Assembly: GCF_031180885.1 (NCBI RefSeq)
Contig: NZ_JAPSLK010000002.1
Span: 310,001 to 374,000 of the forward strand
From: Saccharothrix sp.
Lineage (GTDB): Bacteria; Actinomycetota; Actinomycetes; Mycobacteriales; Pseudonocardiaceae
Length of the DNA stretch: 64,000 bases
Direction: 5' to 3'
Every line of letters begins with the position of its first letter. The stretch's first letter is position 1. Below are positions 16,279 through 24,390 of this stretch, piece after piece. Made by a program: the position numbers and the translations under genes. Under the pieces are notes generated by a model that saw only the letters and a program-made list of their open reading frames with translations, had not been told where the DNA came from and ran no database searches.

Positions 16279-17157
16279 TCACTCGCCCGTGAGCATCCCC
16301 TCGGGCAGGCCGGGCACGTCGGGCTGGAGCCAGATCGGCCGCCAGTCCGGCAGCTCCACGTAGCGCCGCAGCTCGGCCACGCCGGACAGCCAGCCCATCC
16401 ACGCCCCGTACGGCGTGCGGCCGTCGACGAACCCGCTCTGCACGAACGTCAGCGTGGTCCGGCCCCCGGACTCGGCCAGCTCCCACGTGCTGACGATGTC
16501 GTCGCCCCAGTCGATGCTCATCCGCTCGTTCTCGGCCAGGTCGAGCACCTTGCCCGGCTCGGGGTTGTTCTCGAAGCCGCCCATGGCGACCCGGCCACCC
16601 ACCCACGGCTCGATGTCGATCTTCGCCCCGAACCACCGCGAGTACTCCTCCGCGTCCACCAGCGCCCGGTAGACGGCTTCTTTGCCGGCTGCGATGTCGA
16701 CCGCGGCACGCATGTCGGTGGTGGTGAAGTCCGCCTTGGGGGTCAGTTCGCGACCTTCGAGGTGTTCGGCGAGGTTGGCCAGGTTCAGCGCCCAGTACGT
16801 GTAGAGCCAGCCCAGCACGCCCGTCTCCCGCACCGCGTCCGGCCAGCCCGGGAAGTGGCTCTGGGACACGGTCACCACGGTGCCGGTGTCATCGGCGGCC
16901 AGCGAGAACTCGACGGTGGTGTCCTCCCCGCCGACGTGCCAGGTGAAGCGCAGCGACTTGTCGTCCACGTGCTCCAGGGTCTGGCTCGGCGCGTCCCCTT
17001 CGGGCGTGAACCGCCCCCAGAACGCGTACCGGTTCGGCAGGTCCACCTCGGCGTGCTCGGCGAGCCACACGCGCAGTTCGTCGGCGGAGGTCAGGGCCCG
17101 GTGCACCCGCTCGACCGGGACGTCGACACGGGCGCGCAGGGTGACGGTCTCACTCAT
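16279..17157 (-). CDS. Tandem SRPBCC (AHSA1/START-like) domain protein
   Basis: 292 aa made of two AHSA1-type SRPBCC domains in a row. The first runs about 1-140 (RARVDVPVERVHRALTSADE, RFTWHVGGEDT, SQSHFPGW). The second runs about 150-290 (RAAVDIAAGKEAVYRALVDA, MSIDWGDDIVSTWELAES, TLTFVQSGFVDG). Such domains bind hydrophobic ligands or chaperone clients. ATG 17157 overlaps the end of the ArsR gene by 8 bp, so the pair forms one operon. ArsR-AHSA1 operons are common in actinobacteria; the ligand is unknown. Confidence 0.85.
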   Translation of the reverse strand: MSETVTLRARVDVPVERVHRALTSADELRVWLAEHAEVDLPNRYAFWGRFTPEGDAPSQTLEHVDDKSLRFTWHVGGEDTTVEFSLAADDTGTVVTVSQSHFPGWPDAVRETGVLGWLYTYWALNLANLAEHLEGRELTPKADFTTTDMRAAVDIAAGKEAVYRALVDAEEYSRWFGAKIDIEPWVGGRVAMGGFENNPEPGKVLDLAENERMSIDWGDDIVSTWELAESGGRTTLTFVQSGFVDGRTPYGAWMGWLSGVAELRRYVELPDWRPIWLQPDVPGLPEGMLTGE

Positions 17158-17716
17158 CTTCGGTCTCCTCGGCATGGGTCGGGTAGCAGGCCACGGCCAG
17201 CCGGAAGGCGTCGCCCTCCGCGCCGCCGTAGCGGCTGAACAGGTCTTTCAAGGTCTCCTGGAGTTCGGCGAAGAACTCCCGCCGCTGCTCGGGCCGCACC
17301 CGGATCTCCCCGGACACGCCCAGCGACGGCAGCTCGGGCCGGGTGCGGTCGAGCGCGGCGATGTCGGCCTGCACCTGTTCGGCGAGGTCCACGAGGTACC
17401 CCAGGCTCAACTCGTCCCGGGCCCGCCGCATCCCGAGCCGCCCGACCAGCGCCGGCGACAGCCAGTAGGCGCGGGCGGCGGCCTGGTAGAGCCCTTCGTG
17501 GACCCCGCGCACCTTCCGCTCCGACACCTGCGTCACCAGCCCGGCCTCGACCAGCCGCTTGACGTGGTAGTGGACCCGCTGCGGCGTCTGGTCGAGGACG
17601 GCGGCCACCTCGGTGCACGACTTCGGCTCGGCCAACAGCCGCAACACCTCGACCCGCTGCGGCTTGAGCAGCGCCTCGGCCTGCTCGATCTCTTCCAGGT
17701 ACAGGACGTCTCTCAT
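17150..17716 (-). CDS. ArsR-family winged-helix regulator with extended C-terminal domain
   Basis: 188 aa. Residues 10-85 form a winged HTH (LLKPQRVEVLRLLAEPKSCTEVAA, then TPQRVHYHVKRLVEAGLV). A C-terminal half of about 100 residues ends with a region that may bind a ligand or dimerise. No CxC metal site is present, so it is not a typical metal sensor. Coupled to the downstream SRPBCC gene. The upstream region is unusually AT-rich for this DNA and holds a small palindrome, probably the autoregulatory operator. Confidence 0.85.
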   Translation of the reverse strand: MRDVLYLEEIEQAEALLKPQRVEVLRLLAEPKSCTEVAAVLDQTPQRVHYHVKRLVEAGLVTQVSERKVRGVHEGLYQAAARAYWLSPALVGRLGMRRARDELSLGYLVDLAEQVQADIAALDRTRPELPSLGVSGEIRVRPEQRREFFAELQETLKDLFSRYGGAEGDAFRLAVACYPTHAEETEDE

Positions 17717-17721
17717 CGCAA

Positions 17722-17757
17722 AAACAACTTTGAACGTTCAGCAGATTTTTGTCAATA
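17722..17757 (-). promoter_or_regulatory. AT-rich promoter/operator of the ArsR-SRPBCC operon
   Basis: A short AT-rich island directly upstream of the ArsR start (17716) in otherwise about 70% GC DNA. It contains the perfect 10-bp palindrome TGAACGTTCA at 17731-17740 and a T-run at 17746-17750. Probably the promoter and autoregulatory site; no clear -35/-10 pair can be fixed. Confidence 0.4.
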
Positions 17758-17829
17758 CCCGACCGACGAGCCTCCGACCTCGCCGCCACCGCTCCACGAG
17801 CCGACTTGCCAGCGCCTCACGAGGGGAAC

Positions 17830-17878
17830 TGTCGGTGCCTCGTGAGACGATCGAGACGGGGGCCAGAGGCCACGCCCA
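17830..17878 (+). repeat. Dispersed ~49-bp intergenic repeat, copy 1
   Basis: Matches 42740-42787 at roughly 43 of 49 positions, including the shared cores CGTGAGACGATCGA and GAGGCCACGCCCA. It begins CTGTCGGTGCC. An inverted repeat CTCACGAG/CTCGTGAG (17816-17823 and 17839-17846) overlaps its left side. No gene reads from it; it lies just downstream of the leftward Asp-box gene. Confidence 0.75.
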
Positions 17879-17884
17879 ATCCGC

Positions 17885-18907
17885 TTAACCCCTGGTCAGC
17901 ACCCCCACGCGGCCCTTCTCACCGGCCGCCCAGCACACGCCCGCGCAGTCCACCGTGTCGAAGCTCCCGTCGTCGAACTTCCGCCAGGACCGCCCGCCGT
18001 CCCGGCTGACGTCACTCCCAGTAGGCCCCACCGCGATCACCGTCGACCCCCGCCACGCCAGCCCCGACCGGTACCCCACCGGCCCGCGCACCGCCGTCCA
18101 GGAGAGCCCCTCGTCCCGACTGGCCGCCAGGTTCACCACCGCCCCGGTCGGATCCGCGTAGTCCCCGCCGATCGCCAGCCCGTGCCGCGGGTCCCGGAAC
18201 GCCACCGCGAACACCCCCGCCGACGGCGAGCTCAGCAACGGCGTGTCGGCCACCGTCCACCGCCACCCGCCGTCCGACGAGTGCAGCACCCGCGCCGTGG
18301 CCCCGCCCCCGGTCGCGATCCACGCGTCCCGACCGCCCGAGGTCGCCACGCACTGCCCGCTCGCCGCGAACCCGGCCTCGCCCGCCAGCGCGGGCGGGAA
18401 GTTCGACGCGGGCACCTGAGACCACGTCCGACCCCCGTCGAACGTCCGCAACACCCGGAACTCCCCGTCCACCGGGTCGCTCATCGCCAACCCGCGCCAC
18501 CGGTCGAAGAACGCCACGCAGTCGTAGAACGCCGCCGGGTCCGTGTTCCGGAAGGTCTCGGTCCACGACGCGCCACCGTCCGCCGTCCGGTAGATCCGCG
18601 ACGACTCCCCCGGCCCGATCGACAGCACCACCGCGTGCCGCGCGTCGAACGCCTGGATGTCCCGGAACTGCAGGTCAGCGGTCCCGGGAGGCCCCACCGA
18701 CGCCCAGGTAGCGCCACCGTCCACGGTCCGCAGCACGGTCCCCGCGCTGCCACTGACCCACGCCACCCGGGGCGACACCGCCGACAGGCCGCGCAACCGC
18801 GCGTCCACCCCGGTCGGCCGCGACTCCCACCCGGACGAGGACGCGCCGGCCGGGGTGGCCACCAGCAGCGACGCCGCCACGGCGGCGACAAGCAGAAGGC
18901 TCTTCAT
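17885..18907 (-). CDS. Secreted Asp-box (BNR/YCF48-like) beta-propeller protein
   Basis: 340 aa with an N-terminal signal peptide (MKSLLLVAAVAASLLVATPAG, cleavage near ASA/SSS-like residues 22-26). Six Asp-box repeats are spaced through the chain: TVDGGATW, TADGGASW, TFDGGRTW, SSDGGWRW, SRDEGLSW and SRDGGRSW, which predicts a beta-propeller. Two C-terminal cysteines (DCAGVCW) may form a disulfide. Similar proteins are annotated as sialidase-like or photosystem-stability-factor-like; no catalytic sialidase residues are evident, so no enzymatic function is assigned. Monocistronic, downstream of pafA on the same strand. Confidence 0.8.
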   Translation of the reverse strand: MKSLLLVAAVAASLLVATPAGASSSGWESRPTGVDARLRGLSAVSPRVAWVSGSAGTVLRTVDGGATWASVGPPGTADLQFRDIQAFDARHAVVLSIGPGESSRIYRTADGGASWTETFRNTDPAAFYDCVAFFDRWRGLAMSDPVDGEFRVLRTFDGGRTWSQVPASNFPPALAGEAGFAASGQCVATSGGRDAWIATGGGATARVLHSSDGGWRWTVADTPLLSSPSAGVFAVAFRDPRHGLAIGGDYADPTGAVVNLAASRDEGLSWTAVRGPVGYRSGLAWRGSTVIAVGPTGSDVSRDGGRSWRKFDDGSFDTVDCAGVCWAAGEKGRVGVLTRG

Positions 18908-18948
18908 GGGCTGTGAGCCTCACGAAGAGCCTTCCGGGTCCGCTAGGG

Positions 18949-20307
18949 CTAGAGGGAGGAGATCAGCCGCTCCACCCGCTCGTCCACCGCGCGGAACGGG
19001 TCCTTGCACAGCACGGTCCGCTGCGCCTGGTCGTTGAGCTTCAGGTGCACCCAGTCCACGGTGAAGTCGCGGCCCGCGGCCTGCGCGGCGGCGATGAAGT
19101 CACCGCGCAGCTTGGCCCGCGTGGTCTGCGGCGGGGTGTCCTTGGCGGCCTCGATCTCGCCGTCGTCGGTCACCCGGTCCACCTGGCCCTTGCGCTGGAG
19201 CAGGTCGAAGATGCCCCGGCCGCGCCGGATGTCGTGGTAGGCGAGGTCGAGCTGGGCGATGCGCGGGTTGGACAGGTCCATGTCGTGCTTGGCCTGGTAG
19301 CGCTCCATCAGGCGGTACTTGATGGCCCAGTCGATCTCGCGGTCGATCTTGGACAGGTCCTCGGCCTCGACCGCGTCCAGCGTGCGGCCCCACAGCTCCA
19401 GCACGCGCTCGGCCATCGGGTCCGGCGCCCGCTTGGCCACGTGCTCGACGGCCCGCTCGTAGTACTCGCGCTGGATGTCCAGCGCCGAGGCCTCCTTGCC
19501 GCCCGCCAGGCGCACCGTGCGCCGCCCGGTCAGGTCGTGGCTGATCTCGCGGATCGCGCGGATCGGGTTGTCCAGGCTGAAGTCGCGGAACTGGACGCCC
19601 TGCTCGATCATCTCCAGCACGAGGTTCGCGCTGCCCACCTTGAGCAGCGTGGTCACCTCGGACATGTTCGAGTCGCCGACGATCACGTGCAGGCGGCGGT
19701 ACCGCTCGGCATCGGCGTGCGGCTCGTCGCGGGTGTTGATGATCGGTCGGGACCGGGTCGTGGCACTGGACACCCCCTCCCAGATGTGCTCGGCGCGCTG
19801 GGACAGGCAGTACACGGCGCCGCGCGGGGTCTGGAGCACCTTGCCCGCGCCGCAGATGAGCTGCCTGGTCACCAGGAACGGCAGCAGCACGTCGGCGATC
19901 CGCGAGAACTCCCCGGCCCTTGCGACCAGGTAGTTCTCGTGGCAGCCGTAGGAGTTGCCGGCCGAGTCGGTGTTGTTCTTGAACAGGAAGATGTCGCCCC
20001 CGATGCCCTCGTCGGCGAGCCTGCGCTCGGCGTCGACGAGCAGGTCCTCGAGGATTCGTTCGCCGGCCTTGTCGTGCGTCACCAGTTGGGCGAGGTCGTC
20101 GCACTCCGCGGTCGCGTACTCGGGGTGCGAACCCACGTCCAGGTAGAGCCGAGAGCCGTTGCGCAGGAACACGTTCGAGGAACGGCCCCACGAGACGACC
20201 CGGCGGAACAGATACCGCGCGACCTCATCCGGGGACAGCCTGCGCTGCCCGTGGAAGGTGCAGGTCACCCCGAACTCAGTCTCAATGCCGAAGATCCGCC
20301 GCTGCAT
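18949..20307 (-). CDS. pafA: Pup-protein ligase PafA
   Basis: 452 aa, the same length as M. tuberculosis PafA. The enzyme uses ATP to activate the C-terminal Glu of Pup and links it to substrate lysines, marking proteins for the proteasome. Typical features of the carboxylate-amine ligase fold: [12 protein letters not shown] at the N-terminus (Glu for Mg-ATP), [15 protein letters not shown] with the catalytic Asp, [19 protein letters not shown], and [19 protein letters not shown]. It is separated from prcBA by the glycerol cluster on the opposite strand, but its place next to pafBC is conserved. Confidence 0.97.
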   Translation of the reverse strand: MQRRIFGIETEFGVTCTFHGQRRLSPDEVARYLFRRVVSWGRSSNVFLRNGSRLYLDVGSHPEYATAECDDLAQLVTHDKAGERILEDLLVDAERRLADEGIGGDIFLFKNNTDSAGNSYGCHENYLVARAGEFSRIADVLLPFLVTRQLICGAGKVLQTPRGAVYCLSQRAEHIWEGVSSATTRSRPIINTRDEPHADAERYRRLHVIVGDSNMSEVTTLLKVGSANLVLEMIEQGVQFRDFSLDNPIRAIREISHDLTGRRTVRLAGGKEASALDIQREYYERAVEHVAKRAPDPMAERVLELWGRTLDAVEAEDLSKIDREIDWAIKYRLMERYQAKHDMDLSNPRIAQLDLAYHDIRRGRGIFDLLQRKGQVDRVTDDGEIEAAKDTPPQTTRAKLRGDFIAAAQAAGRDFTVDWVHLKLNDQAQRTVLCKDPFRAVDERVERLISSL

Positions 20308-20387
20308 CCCTCAACAGTAGGCGCATTCAGCCGTTTCCTCAGTGATCCAATCGGGCGGCGCGCGGTTTCCGCCGATAACGTTCTTGT

Positions 20388-21812
20388 GTGCTCCGACGAG
20401 TGAACCGCCTGGACGAGGCCCTGATGAGGCACAGCGGGCGGCTGCCCGCGACCCCCCTCGATCGGGGGATGAAAAAACTCTCCAGGGCGGCCAACCACAG
20501 CGTCCTGTGGCTTTGTGTGGCCGGCTTGCTCGCGCTGCGCAAGGGCCGGCCGCGGCGGTCCGGACTGCGCGGCGTGGCGTCGATCGCGGGGGCGAGCTTC
20601 AGCGCGAGCCTGGTCGCCAAACGCCTGTTCCCGCGTCGCCGGCCGGCCGCGGAACTGCTGCCGGTGCACCGGCGGCTGACCAAGCGGCCCACGTCGTCGT
20701 CGTTCCCGTCCGGGCACGCGGCGTCGGCGGCGGCGTTCACCACGGCGGTCGCCATGGAGTCGCCCGCGCTGGGGGCCGTGGTCGGGCCGCTCGCGGCGGC
20801 GGTGGCGTACTCGCGGGTCCACACGGGTGTCCACTGGCCGTCCGACGTGGCCGCCGGCGCCCTGATCGGGACCGGCGCGGCCCTGCTGACCAGGCGCTGG
20901 TGGCCGATCGGGCAAACGGAGGCAGCGTCGGCGCGCGAGCACCAGGACCTGGAGCCGCTGGTCGACGGCGAGGGCCTGGTCGTGGTGGTGAACCCGGCGT
21001 CGGGCTTCGGCCCCGACCCGTCCCCGGCGATCGCCGAGCGGTGGCCCAAGGCGCGGATCGTCGAGGTGGACGAGCTGGACTCGGTGGTGCCGGACTACGG
21101 TCCGCGCGCGCTGGGCGTGGCGGGCGGGGACGGGACGGTGGCCGCGGTGGCGTCCGTGGCGGCGGCCCACCACCTGCCGCTGGTGCTGGTGCCGGCCGGG
21201 ACGCTCAACCACTTCGCCCGCGACGTGGGCGTGACCGGCCTGGACGACTCGGTCCGCGCGGTGGCGGCCGGTGACGGGGTGCTGGTCGACCTGGCGGCGG
21301 TGACCGTGGACGGCGAGGGTCCGCGCTGGTTCGTCAACACGGCGTCGCTGGGCGGCTACCCCGACATGGTCCGGCTGCGCGACAAGCTCCAGGACCGCTG
21401 GGGCAAGTGGCCGGCGGCGGCGATCGCGCTGTTCAAGGTGCTGCGGACGTCCCGGCCGCTGCGCGTGGAGCTGAACGGCGAGCGGCACCTGGTGTGGATG
21501 CTGTTCGTCGGCAACGGCCCGTACCGGCCGAAGGGCTTCGCGCCGACCATGCGCCCGGCGCTGGACCGGGGCTTGATGGACGTGCGCTACATCCGGGCGG
21601 ACACCCGTTTCTCCCGGGCGCGGTTCTTCATCGGCGCGCTGCTGGGCTCGCTCAACAGCAGCCGCACGTACCGGCACCTGGAGACGCGGTGGCTGGACGT
21701 GCGAGTACTGGACGGTTCGGTCGCGATCGCCACGGACGGCGAGGTCGGCCCCACCGGCTCGACCTTCCAGTTCCGCGCCCGCCCGGCGGCTCTGGCCATC
21801 TACCGGCCGTAG
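20388..21812 (+). CDS. Fusion of PAP2 lipid phosphatase and diacylglycerol kinase domains
   Basis: 474 aa. Residues ~1-175 are a PAP2 domain with the three signature motifs KRLFPRRRP, SSFPSGHAAS and SRVHTGVHWPSDV. Residues ~195-474 are a DAGK catalytic domain with VVNPASGFG, GVAGGDGTVAAVA and VPAGTLNHFARD. The two activities are formally opposed: PAP2 removes phosphate from a lipid phosphate, DAGK adds one, so the protein may remodel polyprenyl or glycerolipid phosphates. GTG 20388 lies about 8 bp after a GATAAC -10-like hexamer (20374-20379), suggesting a leaderless transcript. Divergent from pafA. Such fusions are known in actinobacteria; the substrate is not evident. Confidence 0.88.
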   Translation: MLRRVNRLDEALMRHSGRLPATPLDRGMKKLSRAANHSVLWLCVAGLLALRKGRPRRSGLRGVASIAGASFSASLVAKRLFPRRRPAAELLPVHRRLTKRPTSSSFPSGHAASAAAFTTAVAMESPALGAVVGPLAAAVAYSRVHTGVHWPSDVAAGALIGTGAALLTRRWWPIGQTEAASAREHQDLEPLVDGEGLVVVVNPASGFGPDPSPAIAERWPKARIVEVDELDSVVPDYGPRALGVAGGDGTVAAVASVAAAHHLPLVLVPAGTLNHFARDVGVTGLDDSVRAVAAGDGVLVDLAAVTVDGEGPRWFVNTASLGGYPDMVRLRDKLQDRWGKWPAAAIALFKVLRTSRPLRVELNGERHLVWMLFVGNGPYRPKGFAPTMRPALDRGLMDVRYIRADTRFSRARFFIGALLGSLNSSRTYRHLETRWLDVRVLDGSVAIATDGEVGPTGSTFQFRARPAALAIYRP

Positions 21813-21817
21813 GGGAT

Positions 21818-21861
21818 ATCGTTTGACTCAGTCAACGTTTCTGTTGAGGGAGTCAAACGAT
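21818..21861. promoter_or_regulatory. Operator of the MarR-GNAT gene, overlapping its start codon
   Basis: Perfect 12-bp arms ATCGTTTGACTC (21818-21829) and GAGTCAAACGAT (21850-21861) flank a 20-bp spacer. The left part also holds the self-contained palindrome TTGACTCAGTCAA (21823-21835). The right arm includes the first two bases of the ATG at 21860 and overlaps the GAGGGAG ribosome site (21846-21852). Repressor binding here would block transcription and translation initiation together; autoregulation by the encoded MarR domain is inferred. Confidence 0.7.
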
Positions 21862-22756
21862 GACGGTCGCGGACGTCCGGGCGTTCAACCGCTTCTACAC
21901 CGGCGTGATCGGCATCCTGGACAACGCCTACCTGGACTCGCCGTACTCGCTGACCGAGGTCCGGGTGCTGTTCGAGCTGTCCGCCGGCACCGCGGAGACC
22001 GCCGCGCTGCGCACCGGCCTGGGCCTGGACGCGGGCTACCTGAGCCGCATCCTGACCCGCTTCGACCGCGAGGGCCTGATCACCCGCTCCCCCTCCCCCG
22101 ACGACGCCCGCCGCCAGGTCGTGGGCCTGACCGACGCGGGCCGGGCCGTGCTGACCGACCTCGACGCCCGCTCGAACGCCGAGATCGGCGCGCTGCTCGA
22201 CCGCGTCCCGCCCGCCGACCACGCGGCCCTGGTCGGCGCGATGCGGCGCATCCAGCGCCTGCTCACCGGGGCCGAGCGCGCCTACCTGCTGCGCCCGCTC
22301 AAGCCCGGCGACCTGGGCTGGGTCGTGCACCGGCACGGCGTCCGCTACGCCGAGGAGCACGGCTACGACTGGACGTTCGAGGCGCTGGTCGCCCGGGTCG
22401 TCGCGGACTACGTCGAGCACCACGACCCGCGGCGCGAGGCGGCCTGGATCGCCGAGGTGGACGGCGAGCCGGCCGGGTCGATCTTCTGCGTGCGGGCGTC
22501 GGAGGACACCGCCCAACTGCGCCTGCTGCTGGTCGAACCGCAGGCCCGGGGCCTGGGCATCGGCAAGCGCCTGGTCGAGGAGTGCGTCCGCTTCGCCCGC
22601 CGGGCGGGGTACCGGCGGATCGTGCTGGAGACGGTGTCCGACGTGGAGGTCGCGCGCGGCATCTACAAGCGCGCGGGGTTCACGCCGATCGCCGAGAAGC
22701 CGGTCCGCAAGTGGGGCGGTGACGTGGTCGAGGAGACCTGGGCGCTCGAACTGTGA
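21860..22756 (+). CDS. MarR-GNAT fusion: winged-helix regulator with acetyltransferase domain
   Basis: 298 aa. Residues 1-140 are a MarR-type winged HTH (SLTEVRVLFELSAG, LGLDAGYLSRILTRFDREGL, wing RSPSPDDARRQVVGLT). Residues 150-298 are a GNAT domain with the acetyl-CoA loop VEPQARGLGIGKRLVEECV and the C-terminal IYKRAGF. The protein could repress its own gene and acetylate a small molecule, or change DNA binding on substrate or acetyl-CoA binding. A GAGGGAG ribosome site precedes the ATG and lies inside a long operator. MarR-GNAT fusions are known across bacteria but poorly characterised. No coupled target gene is seen next to it. Confidence 0.9.
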   Translation: MTVADVRAFNRFYTGVIGILDNAYLDSPYSLTEVRVLFELSAGTAETAALRTGLGLDAGYLSRILTRFDREGLITRSPSPDDARRQVVGLTDAGRAVLTDLDARSNAEIGALLDRVPPADHAALVGAMRRIQRLLTGAERAYLLRPLKPGDLGWVVHRHGVRYAEEHGYDWTFEALVARVVADYVEHHDPRREAAWIAEVDGEPAGSIFCVRASEDTAQLRLLLVEPQARGLGIGKRLVEECVRFARRAGYRRIVLETVSDVEVARGIYKRAGFTPIAEKPVRKWGGDVVEETWALEL

Positions 22757-22759
22757 TGC

Positions 22760-22798
22760 GCGCCAATTCGACATGGTCGAACGGGTTGGCGCTACAGT
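22760..22798 (+). promoter_or_regulatory. Promoter and operator of the IclR-type glycerol regulator
   Basis: The palindrome TTCGAC-ATG-GTCGAA (22767-22781) is nested in a second inverted repeat, GCGCCAA (22760-22766) and TTGGCGC (22786-22792). A -10-like TACAGT at 22793-22798 is 6 bp before the GTG start, so the mRNA is probably leaderless. Nearly the same core occurs before glpF at 23627-23641, pointing to one regulator for both sites. Confidence 0.65.
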
Positions 22799-22804
22799 GA
22801 TCCC

Positions 22805-23566
22805 GTGCCCGGTCCGATCCAGTCCATCGAACGGGCAGCCGCGGTGCTGCGGCTGCTCGCCAGTGGCGCGCGTCGGATGGGGGTCGGCGAACTCGCCCGT
22901 GCCCTTGAGCTGCCCAAACCCACCGTGCACGGCATCCTGCGCACGCTGCAGCTGGTCGGTTTCGTCGAACAGAGCCCCGACACCGGCAAGTACCAGCTCG
23001 GCGCGGCCCTGTTCCACATCGGCTCCAGCTACCTCGACGGCAACGAGCTGCGCACCCGCGCGCTGAACTGGTCGGACTCGCTGGCCGCCCGCAGCATGGA
23101 GAGCGTCCGCATCGGCACGCTGCACGAGGCCCAGGTGCTGGTCGTGCACCACGTCTTCCGCCCGGACAACTCCCGGCAGGTCCTCGAAGTCGGCGCCCTG
23201 CTGCCCGCGCACGCCTGCGCGATGGGCAAGGTGCTGCTCGCCAACGACCCGGTGGGTCACGTGGACGACGAGCCGCTGAAGGCGTTCACCAACGCCACGA
23301 TCACCGACCTCGACCGGCTCAGCGATGCGTTGGAGCAGGTCAGGCAGCGTGGTTGGGCGTCTGACGTCGAAGAGCTGGTCGAGGGCGAGGTGTCGCTCGC
23401 GGCGCCCATCCGCGACCGGCGGACGGTGACCGTCGGCGCCATAGGGATCTCCGGCCCGATCGAGCGGCTGTGCGACGCCGACCGGCAGCCGCGCACCGAG
23501 CTGGTCTCCTACGTCCGTGAGGCCGCGCGGTCGATCTCGCGCGAGCTCGGCGCCATCCCCTGGTAA
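22805..23566 (+). CDS. IclR-family regulator of the glycerol operon (GylR-like)
   Basis: 253 aa. The N-terminal winged HTH ([43 protein letters not shown]) spans residues 5-70. The C-terminal IclR effector domain runs from about 85 to 250 ([33 protein letters not shown]). It lies upstream of glpF-glpK-glpD in the same direction, as gylR does in Streptomyces, where it represses glycerol use until glycerol or glycerol-3-phosphate is present. The GTG at 22805 is directly behind its own promoter. The glycerol role rests on gene order and paired operators. Confidence 0.88.
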   Translation: MPGPIQSIERAAAVLRLLASGARRMGVGELARALELPKPTVHGILRTLQLVGFVEQSPDTGKYQLGAALFHIGSSYLDGNELRTRALNWSDSLAARSMESVRIGTLHEAQVLVVHHVFRPDNSRQVLEVGALLPAHACAMGKVLLANDPVGHVDDEPLKAFTNATITDLDRLSDALEQVRQRGWASDVEELVEGEVSLAAPIRDRRTVTVGAIGISGPIERLCDADRQPRTELVSYVREAARSISRELGAIPW

Positions 23567-23585
23567 ACCGGTCGTTTCCGGAGGG

Positions 23586-23641
23586 TTGACATCTTGTGAG
23601 CGTCGGCACAGGATTCACGCGCACCGTACGACATTGTCGAA
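23586..23641 (+). promoter_or_regulatory. glpFKD promoter with downstream operator
   Basis: TTGACA (23586-23591), a 17-bp gap and CAGGAT (23609-23614) make a plausible sigma-70-type promoter. The operator TACGACATTGTCGAA (23627-23641) lies just downstream of the expected transcription start, where bound repressor would block initiation or elongation. It differs from the regulator's own site by two bases in 15, and both are followed by CGG. Confidence 0.65.
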
Positions 23642-23669
23642 CGGCATTCAGGCCAGAGAGGGCGCGCGG

Positions 23670-24380
23670 ATGACCAACCAGTCGATCTTCATCGGGGAGT
23701 TCCTGGGCACCGCCCTGCTGTTGCTCCTGGGCAACGGCGTGGTGGCGGGTGTGGTGTTGGCGAAGTCGAAGTCCACCGGGGCGGGCTGGGTGGTGATCAC
23801 CTTCGGCTGGGGCTTCGCCGTGCTGGCGGCGGCCTACGCGACCGCGCCCCTGTCCGGCGCGCACTTGAACCCGGCCGTGACGCTGGGCCTCGCGATCCAC
23901 TCGGGCGACTGGGCCACCGTGCCGCTCTACCTGGTCGCCCAGTTCCTCGGCGCGTTCGTCGGCGCCGTCCTGTGCTACCTGGCCTACCTGGGCCAGTTCC
24001 GCGCCAACGAGGGCGAGGTGCTCGGGATCTTCTCCACCGGCCCCGAGATCCGCAACACCGCGCAGAACCTGCTCACCGAGATCATCGCGACGTTCGTGCT
24101 GGTCTTCGTCATCCTGGCCACCGGCCAGACCAAGGGCCTGTCCACCTCGGGCACCGGCGTGCTGATCGTCGCGCTGCTCGTCGTCGGCATCGGCATGTCC
24201 CTCGGCGGCCCCACCGGGTACGCCATCAACCCCGCGCGCGACCTCGGTCCCCGCATCGCGCACGCCGTCCTGCCGATCCCCGGAAAGGGTGGATCGGACT
24301 GGGGATACGCCTGGATCCCCGTCGTTGGTCCGCTGATCGGTGGAGCATTTGCCGGTCTGGTCGACATCGCCGTCTTCTGA
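23670..24380 (+). CDS. glpF: Glycerol facilitator (MIP family aquaglyceroporin)
   Basis: 236 aa with six transmembrane helices and the two half-helices of the MIP channel. Both Asn-Pro-Ala motifs are intact, in [10 protein letters not shown] (residue ~68) and [12 protein letters not shown]. The Asp after the second NPAR marks the glycerol-conducting branch rather than pure aquaporins. It lets glycerol enter by facilitated diffusion. ATG 23670 is behind GAGAGGG; the open frame back to 23517 overlaps the regulatory region. glpK starts 10 bp after its stop. Confidence 0.95.
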   Translation: MTNQSIFIGEFLGTALLLLLGNGVVAGVVLAKSKSTGAGWVVITFGWGFAVLAAAYATAPLSGAHLNPAVTLGLAIHSGDWATVPLYLVAQFLGAFVGAVLCYLAYLGQFRANEGEVLGIFSTGPEIRNTAQNLLTEIIATFVLVFVILATGQTKGLSTSGTGVLIVALLVVGIGMSLGGPTGYAINPARDLGPRIAHAVLPIPGKGGSDWGYAWIPVVGPLIGGAFAGLVDIAVF

Positions 24381-24390
24381 GGAGCAACCG

